DNA from: Burkholderiaceae bacterium
GTDB taxonomy: Bacteria > Pseudomonadota > Gammaproteobacteria > Burkholderiales > Rhodocyclaceae
Length of the DNA: 64,000 bases
NCBI GenBank assembly: GCA_021738065.1
Contig: JAIPCT010000002.1
Location: 1 to 64,000 of the forward strand
Direction: 5' to 3'
In this document: in pieces, positions 9,214 to 18,036 of the stretch
Position numbering within the stretch: the stretch's first letter is position 1
Layout: each line of letters begins with the position of its first letter
Notes under the pieces: model-generated
The model's database searches: none
What the model was told of the DNA's origin: nothing
What the model saw: the letters and a program-made list of their open reading frames with translations, nothing else
Program-made: the position numbers and the translations under genes

Positions 9214-10444
9214 ACTTTCTGGCGTCTTCGATCACCTTGCCATCATTCGCCAGACTGCCGACCGTCGCCCATCGAATCTCGGCACGCAATTTTGTGACAT
9301 CGCGAACGCTGGCGGCAAGGCCTTTCTCCAGCGCATCACCCGAGTCCTGACCCACTTCGCAGTACAGGGTCATCAGATCGATGCTATCGGGATTGGTCAC
9401 CACCAGGCGCGCACGGCTTACCTCGGGGTGACGCTTGAGTATCACGGCGATCTGTTCCGGATGCACGAACATGCCCTTTATTTTGGTGGTCTGGTCAGCG
9501 CGACCCATCCATCCCTTGATGCGCATGTTGGTGCGGCCGCAAGCTGAAATGCCGGGCAACACCGCCGAAAGATCGCCGGTGCCAAAACGAATCAGCGGGT
9601 AGTCTGCATTGAACGTCGTCACCACCACTTCACCCACCTCGCCAGCGGCAACCGGGTCGCCGGTACCAGGGCGGACGATCTCAACGATCACGCCTTCATC
9701 AATCACCAGTCCTTCGCGCGCCTCGGTCTCGTAAGCGATCACCCCCAGTTCGGCAGTGGCATAGGCCTGGTATCCAACCACGCCACGTGCCAGCAAGGCA
9801 TCGCGCACCGGCGGCAGAAACGCCTCGCCGGAAACCAGAGCCTTGTTCAGCGACGGCAGTTTGACGCCAATCTCGTCGGCCTTTTCGAGCAGGATGCGGA
9901 GGAAGGACGGCGTGCCGACATAGCCATTGGGCAGCAGGTCGGCCATTGCCGCCACCTGCTGTTCGGTCTGGCCGACGCCAGCGGGAAACACCGTGCAGCC
10001 CAGGGCCTGCGCGCCCGCTTCGAGTATCCATGCCCCTGGCGTCATGTGGTAGGAGAAGCTGTTGTGCACCAGGTCCCCGGCACGAAATCCCGCCGCATAC
10101 AGCGCGCGCGCCGTACGCCAATAGTCGGCCTCACGGCCCTCGGGCTCGTAGATCGGTCCGGGGGAAGAAAACACGCGCCCCAGTCGGCCCCATTGCGCTG
10201 CTGCGAGGCCGCCGAAAGGCCGCAGCTGTTTCTGCAGTTCAATCAGATCGCTCTTGCGCACCACCGGCAGGTCGGCGAGAGCGGCAGCTGAAGTGATCGA
10301 CGCCGCATCAAAACCCTTCAGAGTCTCGGCGAAGTACGCCGTATTGGCCTTGGCATGCGCAATCTGTTGCGGCAGCCGTATCGCCAGCGCCGACTTTCGC
10401 TCGTCTGCGGTGCGAGTTTCAAGGGCGTCAAAATACTTGGACAT
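9206..10444 (-). CDS. Phenylacetate-CoA ligase-like adenylate-forming protein
   Basis: A 412-residue protein with the PaaK plan: a large N-terminal region, YATAELGVIAYE (the usual TE-containing motif), the hinge region FGTGDLSAVLPG, and a small C-terminal domain with GRADQTTKIKGMFVHPEQI. The end, ANDGKVIEDARKYD, keeps a Lys where the adenylation lysine is expected. The phosphate-binding motif normally reading SSGTTGKPT is replaced by SSPGPIYEP, so ATP handling is probably atypical. It lies between livF and the CoA-transferase in the operon and would activate an aryl or alkyl carboxylate. Catalytic competence is uncertain. Confidence 0.82.
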   Translation of the reverse strand: MSKYFDALETRTADERKSALAIRLPQQIAHAKANTAYFAETLKGFDAASITSAAALADLPVVRKSDLIELQKQLRPFGGLAAAQWGRLGRVFSSPGPIYEPEGREADYWRTARALYAAGFRAGDLVHNSFSYHMTPGAWILEAGAQALGCTVFPAGVGQTEQQVAAMADLLPNGYVGTPSFLRILLEKADEIGVKLPSLNKALVSGEAFLPPVRDALLARGVVGYQAYATAELGVIAYETEAREGLVIDEGVIVEIVRPGTGDPVAAGEVGEVVVTTFNADYPLIRFGTGDLSAVLPGISACGRTNMRIKGWMGRADQTTKIKGMFVHPEQIAVILKRHPEVSRARLVVTNPDSIDLMTLYCEVGQDSGDALEKGLAASVRDVTKLRAEIRWATVGSLANDGKVIEDARKYD

Positions 10445-10499
10445 TGGAACTCCGATGGTTGGGACGGGCGCTTAGCGGGTTGCATGGCAAGACGCGAAG

Positions 10500-10532
10500 C
10501 GGCGCCGTGTGCTAAATGCACACAAGCCGCCG
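10500..10532 (-). terminator. Intercistronic hairpin between livF and the ligase gene
   Basis: GTGTGC (10507-10512) and GCACAC (10518-10523) pair around a 5-nt loop, and outer CGGCG (10500-10504) and CGCCG (10528-10532) extend the stem. There is no T-run. Inside an operon it more likely stabilises or partly attenuates the message than ends it. Confidence 0.4.
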
Positions 10533-10565
10533 AGCAACGCCGCCATGCGACGCGCTATGCGGCCG

Positions 10566-11378
10566 TCAAGCGAGCCAGCGTTTGCGGCGGCGATAGTGCT
10601 TCGATTCGCGGAAGCTCTTGCGCTCCCCCGAGGAAATTCCCAGATAAAACTCTTTTACATCCTCGTTGTTGGCCAGGTCCTTGGCCGCACCCTCCATGAC
10701 CACGCGGCCATTCTCGAGGATGTAGCCGAAATCGGCATAGCGCAGGGCCATGTTGGTATTCTGCTCGGCCAGAAGAAAGGTGACTTTTTCTCGCTGGTTC
10801 AAGTCCTTTACGATGCCGAACACCTCGTCGACGATCTGTGGTGCCAGCCCCATCGAGGGTTCATCGAGCAGCACCATCGTCGGATTGGCCATCAATGCGC
10901 GGCCGATGGCACACATTTGCTGCTCGCCACCAGAAGTGTAGGCCGCCTGGCTGTGGCGCCGGGTTTTAAGGCGCGGAAAATAGTTGTAAACCTTTTCAAG
11001 CGTCTGCGCGACAGCCGCCTTTCCGTCCGTCCGCGTGTAGCTACCGGTCATCAAGTTGTCCTCAATGGTCAGGTGGCCAAAGCAATGGCGTCCCTCCATG
11101 ACCTGTATCACGCCACGCTTGACCAGATCGGCGGGCGTCAGCGCTTCGATGCGCTCGCCCCGACATTCAATCGAACCCTTGGTCACCGCGCCGCGTTCGC
11201 CGTGCAGCAGATTGCTGACGGCACGCAATGTTGTGGTCTTGCCGGCGCCGTTGCCGCCGAGCAGAGCCACGATGCCGCCTTCCGGCACGGACAGCGAGAC
11301 ACCTTTGAGCACGAGGATCACGTGGTTGTAGATCACCTCGATGCTATTTACGTTGAGAAGAATATTTGGAGTCGTCAT
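10566..11378 (-). CDS. livF: Branched-chain-type ABC transporter ATPase LivF
   Basis: A 270-residue ABC ATPase of the LivF type. It has Walker A GGNGAGKTTT (about 41-50), the Q-loop region VIQVMEGRHCF, a signature SGGEQQM, Walker B MVLLDEP and the H-loop replaced by AEQN, as is usual in LivF. It powers the LivHM permease with LivG at the inner membrane. A basic C-terminal tail (HYRRRKRWLA) is longer than in typical LivF. It is separated from livK by a strong hairpin at 11407-11438. Confidence 0.93.
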   Translation of the reverse strand: MTTPNILLNVNSIEVIYNHVILVLKGVSLSVPEGGIVALLGGNGAGKTTTLRAVSNLLHGERGAVTKGSIECRGERIEALTPADLVKRGVIQVMEGRHCFGHLTIEDNLMTGSYTRTDGKAAVAQTLEKVYNYFPRLKTRRHSQAAYTSGGEQQMCAIGRALMANPTMVLLDEPSMGLAPQIVDEVFGIVKDLNQREKVTFLLAEQNTNMALRYADFGYILENGRVVMEGAAKDLANNEDVKEFYLGISSGERKSFRESKHYRRRKRWLA

Positions 11379-11406
11379 GTGCTCTTTCGATTTGCACCGC
11401 TGGAAG

Positions 11407-11438
11407 TTCCGGACGAAGCCAATGCGCTCCGTCCGGAA
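11407..11438 (-). terminator. Hairpin after livK
   Basis: TTCCGGACG (11407-11415) and CGTCCGGAA (11430-11438) form a perfect 9-bp stem with a 14-nt loop, 20 nt after the livK stop on the transcribed strand. No T-run follows. Such hairpins often protect the binding-protein message and reduce expression of downstream genes. Confidence 0.55.
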
Positions 11439-11457
11439 ACCTCTAGCTCAACTTAGC

Positions 11458-12786
11458 TTACTTCTTGCAGTCATCCGGCGTCCGCGGGGTGATCTTCTTG
11501 TCTTCGGCGTACTTGGCCGAAACCAGCATCACCAGAGGGCGCAGCACTTTGTCATCGCCCTGATACCAGTCGGACGTGAAGTTCCACTTCTTGCCATCCC
11601 AGGTGTGGATGCGCGCCCAGGCCGAACCCATGTGATCGAGGCAACTCGTCTGTACCGGGCGCATCACGCCGGCAAAACCGAGAGAGTCCAGCTGCTTCTG
11701 ATCAAGATTGAGGTTCTCAAGGCCCCAGCGCATCTGCTCGCCGGTGATGTGCTTGCCCTTGCCGTAACGCCCCTGTGCGGCGCGTACGGCTTCCACCTGG
11801 AGCATGGACGAAATAAGGCCGCGCATGTACAGCACTTCGCCAACTTCTTCCTTCGGTCCCGTACCCTGCCCCTTGGCATGCACCTTCTGCAGCATTTCCT
11901 TGATGACTTTGGCATTCGGCTCGGCGCCATGCTGCATGGCCAAGGCATTGTAGCCCTTGGCACCATCACCCACGTCCTTGACATCGGGCTCAGCACCCGA
12001 CCACCAGACACCGTACATCTTGTCGCGCGGATAGCCGGTGGCCTGAGCTTCCTTGATGGCCGTGGAGTTCATCACGCCCCAACCCCAGAGGAAGACATAG
12101 TCAGGCCGGGCCTGGCGAATTTGCAGCCAGGTGGCTTTCTGCTCGACGCCGGGATGCGCGACGGGCAACAACTGTAGCTCGAAGCCGTGCATCTTGGCGC
12201 GTTCCTGCAAGAGCACAATCGGCTCCTTGCCGTAGGGGCTGTCGTGGTACACCAGTGCGACCTTCTTGCCTTTCAGCTTGTCGAAGCCGCCTTCCTTCTT
12301 GGCGATGTGTTGCACCAGCACGTCGGCGCCCATCCAGTAGGTGCCGATCAGCGGGAAGTTCCAGGTGAACACGGCGCCATTGGCTGACTCGCTGCGACCA
12401 TAGCCCGCGGTGATCAACGGGATCTTGTCAATTGGCGCTTTCTCCGTCAGAGCGAAAGTAATCCCGGTGGACAAGGGCTGAACCGCGGTCGCGCCGCCAT
12501 TCTTGCCTTTCAGGCGCTCATAGCACTCGACGCCGCGGTCGGTGGCGTAGCCGGTTTCACACTCTTCCCAACTCATCTTGACCCCATTGACGCCGCCACG
12601 TGAATTGGTCAGTTTCAAATAGTCGACAAAACCGTTGGCCCAGGGTGCGCCGTTGGGAGCGTAGGCGCCGGTGCGATAGGCCAACACCGGAAAGAACTGG
12701 TCGGGCGCGGCATAAGCCGCGGGCGCAGCCAGAGCAGCCGAGAGGCCGATTGCGGCAGCGACGCCAGCAAGTTTACGTAGTTTCAT
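11458..12786 (-). CDS. livK: ABC transporter substrate-binding protein, LivK type
   Basis: A 442-residue periplasmic binding protein (Peripla_BP_6 type). The N-terminus MKLRKLAGVAAAIGLSAALA then APAAYAAPDQ is a signal peptide with cleavage after an AYA site. The mature part begins with the ligand fold (FFPVLAYRTGAYAPNGAPWANGF). The ATG at 12786 is chosen because AGGAGGAGA (12791-12799) precedes it and the signal peptide starts there; a longer frame upstream is not credible. With LivHMGF it makes a complete importer. The surrounding acyl-CoA synthetase and PaaK-like genes suggest an aromatic or fatty acid ligand and not leucine. Confidence 0.92.
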   Translation of the reverse strand: MKLRKLAGVAAAIGLSAALAAPAAYAAPDQFFPVLAYRTGAYAPNGAPWANGFVDYLKLTNSRGGVNGVKMSWEECETGYATDRGVECYERLKGKNGGATAVQPLSTGITFALTEKAPIDKIPLITAGYGRSESANGAVFTWNFPLIGTYWMGADVLVQHIAKKEGGFDKLKGKKVALVYHDSPYGKEPIVLLQERAKMHGFELQLLPVAHPGVEQKATWLQIRQARPDYVFLWGWGVMNSTAIKEAQATGYPRDKMYGVWWSGAEPDVKDVGDGAKGYNALAMQHGAEPNAKVIKEMLQKVHAKGQGTGPKEEVGEVLYMRGLISSMLQVEAVRAAQGRYGKGKHITGEQMRWGLENLNLDQKQLDSLGFAGVMRPVQTSCLDHMGSAWARIHTWDGKKWNFTSDWYQGDDKVLRPLVMLVSAKYAEDKKITPRTPDDCKK

Positions 12787-12878
12787 ATTTTCTCCTCCTA
12801 GTATGGAATGGTGATACGCCTGCAAAAAACCCTGTTGCAAAGCTCAGTCATATTACGCACTGAACCCTCTGCTGTCTT

Positions 12879-13955
12879 TTAGTGGGGAAACGGCCACAAA
12901 CGCAGCTTCTCCCGGCCGGTCGACCACAAACGTGCAATGCCATGCGGTTCAACGATCAAGAAGAAGATGATGAGCGCACCGAAAATCATGATTTCGACAT
13001 GCGATACCAGCGCGATTGAAACATCCAGCCCGAACAACCCGCCCACCACGGGCAGCATCTGGTTGAGAAAGAGTGGAAGGATCACAATGAAGGCCGCGCC
13101 GAAGAAACTGCCAACGATGGAACCCATGCCGCCGATGATGACCATGAACAGCAACTGGAATGAACGATCGATCGAGAACGCGGCGGGCTCCCAGGAGCCG
13201 AGATGGACGAAGCCCCACAAGGCGCCGGCGACGCCGACATAGAACGAGCTGACGGCGAAGGCGCTGAGCTTGGCGTACATCGGTCGAATGCCGATCACGG
13301 TTGCCGCGACGTCCATGTCGCGAATCGCCATCCACTGGCGGCCGATACTGCCGCGCACCATGTTTTTCGCCAGCAAGCTGAAAACCACCAGAATTCCCAG
13401 GCAGAAAAGGTACTTCTCGGCAGCCGTATTGACCGTCCATCCCATCAGGCTCACGTCCGCGACAAATACCGATCCCGAAGGCGAGTCATTGGTGAACCAC
13501 TTTATGCGGAGGAAGGCCCAATCCCAGAAAAACTGCGCGGCAAGAGTTGCCACGGCCAGATACAGGCCGCGCACGCGCAAACTCGGCGCACCGAACACGA
13601 TGCCGACCACGGCAGCCGTCAAGCCGCCCAGAAGGATCGCGCCGAGTGTCGGCATGCCGCTGATGCGGACCAGAAAATTGTAGCCGGCATAGGCGCCGAT
13701 TGCCATAAAGGCGCCGGCTCCGAGGGTAATCTGCCCGCAATAGCCGACCAGAATATTGACCCCAAGCGCCGCCAGCGAAAGAATCACGAAAGGGATCAGA
13801 ATGGCGCGGAACAGGTACTCGTCCACCAGCAAGGGAATCCCGATGAAGGCGAAGGCGATGATGGCAAAAATCGCCCATCGATCCTGCGGAATGGAAAAGA
13901 CCTGTTGATCCTTCTCATACGAAGTCTTGAACTGACCGTTTTCTCTATAAAACAT
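12879..13955 (-). CDS. livM: Branched-chain-type ABC transporter permease LivM
   Basis: A 358-residue inner-membrane permease with about nine to ten hydrophobic helices, including ILVGYCGQITLGAGAFMAIGAYAGY, the conserved LivM region with the G-Q-x-S/T-LG motif, and VIIGGMGSIVGSFFGA near the C-terminus. It pairs with LivH to form the channel. It lies 15 bp after livH and 92 bp before livK. The roughly 25-residue hydrophilic N-terminus is cytoplasmic. Confidence 0.93.
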   Translation of the reverse strand: MFYRENGQFKTSYEKDQQVFSIPQDRWAIFAIIAFAFIGIPLLVDEYLFRAILIPFVILSLAALGVNILVGYCGQITLGAGAFMAIGAYAGYNFLVRISGMPTLGAILLGGLTAAVVGIVFGAPSLRVRGLYLAVATLAAQFFWDWAFLRIKWFTNDSPSGSVFVADVSLMGWTVNTAAEKYLFCLGILVVFSLLAKNMVRGSIGRQWMAIRDMDVAATVIGIRPMYAKLSAFAVSSFYVGVAGALWGFVHLGSWEPAAFSIDRSFQLLFMVIIGGMGSIVGSFFGAAFIVILPLFLNQMLPVVGGLFGLDVSIALVSHVEIMIFGALIIFFLIVEPHGIARLWSTGREKLRLWPFPH

Positions 13956-13970
13956 TCCTAGTTCCTCGAT

Positions 13971-14900
13971 TCAGACGCGGTCAATGATTTTTTCGCCAAA
14001 CAAGCCCTGAGGCCTGAACAGCAGGAATATCAGTGCCAACATGTAGGCGAACCAGATTTCGATGCCGCCGCCGACATAAGGGCCGAGGAATACTTCAGAT
14101 AGCTTCTCGCCGACACCGATGATCAAGCCGCCGATGATCGCACCGGGAATCGATGTCAGGCCACCGAGAATTACCACCGGCAATGCACGCAGGGCGACGG
14201 TTGACAGCGAGAACTGGGCGCCGAGCTTGGAGCCCCAGATGATGCCCGCCACCAGTGCCGTGATGCCGGCGACGCACCAGACGATGACCCAGATCCTGTT
14301 CAGCGGGATTCCGATCGACTGTGCCGCCTGATGATCATCGGCGACCGCGCGCAAGGCCCGGCCAGTGGAGGTTTTCTGGAAGAAAATGCTCAAGGCAACG
14401 ACCAGCATTGCCGACACGAAGGCGGCAATGAAGTCTTCCTTGTTGATCAGGATGCCGCCCTGGAAAATGCTTTCCAGCAGGAAAACCGGTTCCTTGGGCA
14501 TGCCGACGTCAATCTTGTAAATGTCGCTGCCGAAAATCGTCTGGCCGACACCGTCAAGGAAGTAGGCAATGCCCAGCGTCGCCATCAGCAGCGTCGCGCC
14601 TTCCTGATTGACCAGATGGCGCAGCACCAGACGCTCGATCAACCAGGCAACAACGAACATCACCGCCACGGACACCACAAAGGCCAGTAGATTGGCGAGA
14701 AACAGGTTTTCCATGCCCAGCCACTGCGGAATCCACTCCGAAAACCGCGCCATGGACAAGGCGGCAAACAGCACCATCGCGCCCTGGGCGAAATTGAACA
14801 CGCCGGAAGCCTTGTAGATCAATACGAAGCCCAGCGCCACCAGCGAGTACAACATGCCGCTCATCAGCCCGCCAAGCAGGGTTTCAAGAAAAAATGCCAT
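13971..14900 (-). CDS. livH: Branched-chain-type ABC transporter permease LivH
   Basis: A 309-residue permease with eight or so transmembrane helices: LLGGLMSGMLYSLVALGFVLIYKASGVFNFAQG is the canonical LivH N-terminus, and VVILGGLTSIPGAIIGGLIIG is the conserved C-terminal helix pair. The ATG at 14900 is used because GAGGAAC lies upstream and the longer open frame has a non-homologous head. It follows livG by 10 bp and forms the translocation pore with LivM. Confidence 0.93.
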   Translation of the reverse strand: MAFFLETLLGGLMSGMLYSLVALGFVLIYKASGVFNFAQGAMVLFAALSMARFSEWIPQWLGMENLFLANLLAFVVSVAVMFVVAWLIERLVLRHLVNQEGATLLMATLGIAYFLDGVGQTIFGSDIYKIDVGMPKEPVFLLESIFQGGILINKEDFIAAFVSAMLVVALSIFFQKTSTGRALRAVADDHQAAQSIGIPLNRIWVIVWCVAGITALVAGIIWGSKLGAQFSLSTVALRALPVVILGGLTSIPGAIIGGLIIGVGEKLSEVFLGPYVGGGIEIWFAYMLALIFLLFRPQGLFGEKIIDRV

Positions 14901-14910
14901 GTTCAGTTCC

Positions 14911-15696
14911 TCAGTGGCTGGCGCCGAGATAGGCGCTGATGACATCTGGATTGGCCCGGACTTCGTCCGGCGTGCCGTCGCCGATCTTCTTGCCATAGTC
15001 AAGCACGACAACGCGATCGGAAATATCCATCACCACGCCCATGTCGTGTTCGATCAACACGACCGTGGTACCGAACTGGTCGTTCACGTCGAGAATGAAG
15101 CGGCTCATGTCCTGCTTTTCCTCGACGTTCATGCCGGCCATGGGCTCGTCCAGCAACAGTATCTGCGGCTCCATCGCCAGCGCTCGCGCCAGGTCGACGC
15201 GCTTTTGCAGGCCATACGGCAGGCGCCCGACCGGAGTCTTGCGAATATGCTGGATTTCGAGAAAGTCGATGATCTCCTCGACTTTCTCGCGATGCTCGAG
15301 TTCCTCGCGCTGCGCCGGTCCGAACCAGACCGCTTGCTGCAGCAGGTTGGCCTTCATTTTCAGATTGCGCCCGGTCATGATGTTGTCGAGCACCGACATG
15401 CCCTTGAACAGCGCGATGTTCTGGAAGGTGCGCGCCAGTCCCGCCTTCGCCGCGCCATAGGAATCCATGTTGGCATGGTGTTCGCCGCGCAGGATGATGT
15501 CGCCTTCCTGCGGCCGATAGACGCCGTTGATCACGTTCAGCATCGAACTCTTGCCGGCACCGTTGGGACCGATGATGGCGCGAACTTCGTGCTCGCGGAC
15601 GTCGAAGGAAATGTCCTCCAGAGCCGTGACGCCACCGAACCTGAGGGTGATGTTCTTGAGATCCAGGATGACCTCGCCGATTTTTCTTCCGCTCAT
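14911..15696 (-). CDS. livG: Branched-chain-type ABC transporter ATPase LivG
   Basis: A 261-residue ABC ATPase of the LivG type with Walker A GPNGAGKSS, the family-typical ARTFQNIALFKGMSVLDNIMTG, a degenerate signature region LPYGLQKRVDLARAL, Walker B ILLLDEPMAGM and the H-loop IEHDM. The usual LSGGQ is replaced by LPYGLQKR, as often seen in LivG. The ATG at 15696 follows GGAGGCAGC, which comes from the 3' end of an intercistronic repeat also found before gltD. It works with LivF on LivHM. Confidence 0.93.
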   Translation of the reverse strand: MSGRKIGEVILDLKNITLRFGGVTALEDISFDVREHEVRAIIGPNGAGKSSMLNVINGVYRPQEGDIILRGEHHANMDSYGAAKAGLARTFQNIALFKGMSVLDNIMTGRNLKMKANLLQQAVWFGPAQREELEHREKVEEIIDFLEIQHIRKTPVGRLPYGLQKRVDLARALAMEPQILLLDEPMAGMNVEEKQDMSRFILDVNDQFGTTVVLIEHDMGVVMDISDRVVVLDYGKKIGDGTPDEVRANPDVISAYLGASH

Positions 15697-15811
15697 GCTG
15701 CCTCCGCCGGGCCGCCCCAATGCGGCAGCGCTGCAATGGATAGGAGCAAACGAAGCCTGCGAACAGTAGTCGCCCTCTTCTGCGGGAAAGGGCTCGGGGG
15801 GAAGATCGTCA
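15697..15811 (-). repeat. Intercistronic repeat, copy A (acs-livG)
   Basis: The whole spacer between the acyl-CoA synthetase stop and the livG start resembles the gltB-gltD spacer (41448-41574). Read on the minus strand, both have TGATGA at the stop, CTTCCCCCCG, GGGCGACT, then TTGGGGCGGCCC, and GCGGAGGCAGC ending at the next start codon. The middle is more divergent. Such conservation between unrelated operons indicates a dispersed element that supplies the ribosome binding site. Confidence 0.7.
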
Positions 15812-17782
15812 TCAGGCAGCCTTCTTCATCACTGGGAATGTTTTCACTTCGCAAATCGCCAGGTCCGCCGACACCATGCCGCTGCGGCCATCTTCGAACT
15901 TGACCTGGGTTTCAATGAACTGGGACGTTTTGCCGGTGTACAGTGCGTCGATCAGTACCTGATACTTTTCGGCGACGAAGCCCCGTCGCACCTTTCGAGT
16001 CCGGGTCAGTTCATCGTCGTCCGGATCGAGTTCCTTGTGCAGAATCAGAAAACGATGAACCTGCGTTTCGGCCACCATCACGTCGTGCGATAAATCGGCA
16101 TTGACCTGCTCGACGCACTCGCGAATCAGTTCGAGCACTTCGCTCTTGGCCGCCAGATCGGTGTAGCCGGAATACGGCAGGCCGCGACGCTCGGCCCAGT
16201 TGCCGACCGCGCCGACATCGATATTGATGAAGGCGCACACCATGTCGCGATCGTGACCGAAGCAGACCGCCTCTTTGATGTACTGAAAGAACTTCAGCTT
16301 GTTCTCGATGTAGTTGGGCGCGAATATCGCGCCGTCAGCCAGCTTGCCGACATCCTTGGCGCGATCGATGATCTTGAGGTGCCCGTCATCATCGAAGAAG
16401 CCTGCGTCGCCGGTGTGAAACCAGCCTTCGGCATCGATCGCCTCGGCGGTATCCTTCGGGCGCCTGTAGTATTCCTTGAGCAGCAGTTTGCCGCGCACCA
16501 GCACTTCGCCATTGTCGGCAATCTTGACTTCGACTCCCGGCGCGGGCTTGCCGACGCTATCGAACTTGATTTCGCGATCGGGCTGCAGGCACACGGCGGC
16601 GCAGGTCTCGGTCGCACCATAGAGCTGTTTGAGATTGACGCCGATGGATCGATAAAAGCGGAACAAGTCGGGACCGATGGCGGCGCCTGCGGTATAGGCG
16701 ACGCGGATACGGCTCATGCCCAGCACATTGCGCAAGGGACCATAGATAAGCACATTGCCCAGCGCATACAGCAGTCGGTCCGCAGTGGAAACGTTCGGTT
16801 TCGCGTCGAGGATATCCGAGCCGCAACGCTTGGCCACCGCCATGAAGTAGTGGAACATGTTGCGCTTCAGAGCGCCGGCATCTTCCATGCGAATCATCAC
16901 CGTGGTCAGCAGATTCTCGAACACCCGTGGCGGAGCGAAATAGTAGGTTGGCCCGATTTCGCGCAGATCGGTCATCACCGTATCGCCCGATTCCGGACAA
17001 TTGATGGTGAATCCCGCCACCAGAGCCTGGGCGTAAGAGAAAAGATGGTCCCCGACCCAGGCCATCGGCAAATAGGAAAGAATGTCTTCCTGCTCGGTAA
17101 GATGATCGAAATCGACGCCGCTGGTCGCCGCGGCAATGAAGGTTCCGTGTGTCAGACAAACGCCTTTGGGCTTGCCCGTGGTGCCGGAGGTGTAAAGCAT
17201 CACGGCGACGTCCTCGGCACTCCCCAGAGCAACTTCCGAGGGAATGAAATCGGGCTGGTTCTTGTCATGGATGCGACCCATGGCGACCACTTCATCCAGC
17301 CCCTGCAGGTAGGTCTGTGTGTAGTGGCGCATGCCGCGTGGATCGTCATAAAGAATGTGCTGCAGACTGGGGCACTGATCCTTGATCTCGAGCAGCTTGT
17401 CGACCTGCTCCTGATCTTCGACGATGGCAAACCGGATCTCGCCGTCGGTCAGCACAAAGGCCATTTCCGCCGCCACGGCATCCTGATACATCGGCACCGG
17501 AACGCCGCCCAGCATTTGCGCGGCGCACATGGACCAGTACAGGCGCGGGCGGTTGTCGCCGATGATGGCCAGATTGTCACCGCGCTTGAATCCAAGCTCG
17601 GCCAGACCACTGGCAATCGCGCGCACTTCACCGGCGACCTGACTCCAGTTCCAGGTTTGCCAGATGCCGAGGTACTTCTCGCGTGTCGCCGGGCGATCAC
17701 CCCGCGTCGCCGCATGATTCAGCAGCAAACGGGGAAAAGTATCAAGCGGTGTTGCAGCCCGCTCAGTATGGGTTACAGCCAT
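15812..17782 (-). CDS. AMP-dependent long-chain acyl-CoA synthetase
   Basis: A 656-residue adenylate-forming ligase. The ATP-binding motif is YTSGTTGKPKGV (about 198-209), followed by YGATETCA and the hinge/adenylation motif GWFHTGDAGFFDDDGHLKIIDRAKDVGKLADG, which is typical of long-chain FadD15/FAA-like enzymes. It activates a fatty or aromatic acid to its CoA ester in the cytoplasm. The start at 17782 is set by GGAGGAGAGA upstream; a GTG 21 bp earlier is less likely. It is the first gene of the liv operon and is divergent from a Crp/Fnr regulator. Substrate unknown; operon context suggests it traps what the Liv system imports. Confidence 0.9.
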   Translation of the reverse strand: MAVTHTERAATPLDTFPRLLLNHAATRGDRPATREKYLGIWQTWNWSQVAGEVRAIASGLAELGFKRGDNLAIIGDNRPRLYWSMCAAQMLGGVPVPMYQDAVAAEMAFVLTDGEIRFAIVEDQEQVDKLLEIKDQCPSLQHILYDDPRGMRHYTQTYLQGLDEVVAMGRIHDKNQPDFIPSEVALGSAEDVAVMLYTSGTTGKPKGVCLTHGTFIAAATSGVDFDHLTEQEDILSYLPMAWVGDHLFSYAQALVAGFTINCPESGDTVMTDLREIGPTYYFAPPRVFENLLTTVMIRMEDAGALKRNMFHYFMAVAKRCGSDILDAKPNVSTADRLLYALGNVLIYGPLRNVLGMSRIRVAYTAGAAIGPDLFRFYRSIGVNLKQLYGATETCAAVCLQPDREIKFDSVGKPAPGVEVKIADNGEVLVRGKLLLKEYYRRPKDTAEAIDAEGWFHTGDAGFFDDDGHLKIIDRAKDVGKLADGAIFAPNYIENKLKFFQYIKEAVCFGHDRDMVCAFINIDVGAVGNWAERRGLPYSGYTDLAAKSEVLELIRECVEQVNADLSHDVMVAETQVHRFLILHKELDPDDDELTRTRKVRRGFVAEKYQVLIDALYTGKTSQFIETQVKFEDGRSGMVSADLAICEVKTFPVMKKAA

Positions 17783-17997
17783 GCGTTCTCTCTCCTCCAG
17801 CACAACCGGCAGGGATTCGCTGTTGGCGCGACTTGTCCGCTGCGGGATGCTTCCTGCGAATACGTTTATTCAGGTCTCTCGCGGCTCTACTGAAACCAAG
17901 GCCGGGGAGCATCTGGAACTCTGTCGCACCCTGAATACTATGCGAAAGCAGGCAAAACGTTCCACTTCTCTGAACGAGTCTAAGCCAATCTACTGCC

Positions 17998-18022
17998 TAT
18001 AATTGTCGCGTGCCTGACAATT
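17998..18022 (+). promoter_or_regulatory. -10 box overlapped by a 22-bp inverted repeat
   Basis: TATAAT lies at 17998-18003. Overlapping it is a perfect inverted repeat, AATTGTC (18001-18007) and GACAATT (18016-18022) with an 8-nt spacer. The 22-bp dyad size fits a Crp/Fnr-type operator, and its place over the -10 and probable start site of the adjacent Crp/Fnr-family gene suggests autorepression. No good -35 box was found. Confidence 0.6.
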
Positions 18023-18036
18023 GCCCACAAACCGCG

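Noticed and set aside
16253..17893. 546-codon open frame antisense to the acyl-CoA synthetase
   Set aside because: Shadow of the real gene; His/Gly/Asp-rich product with no recognisable domain.
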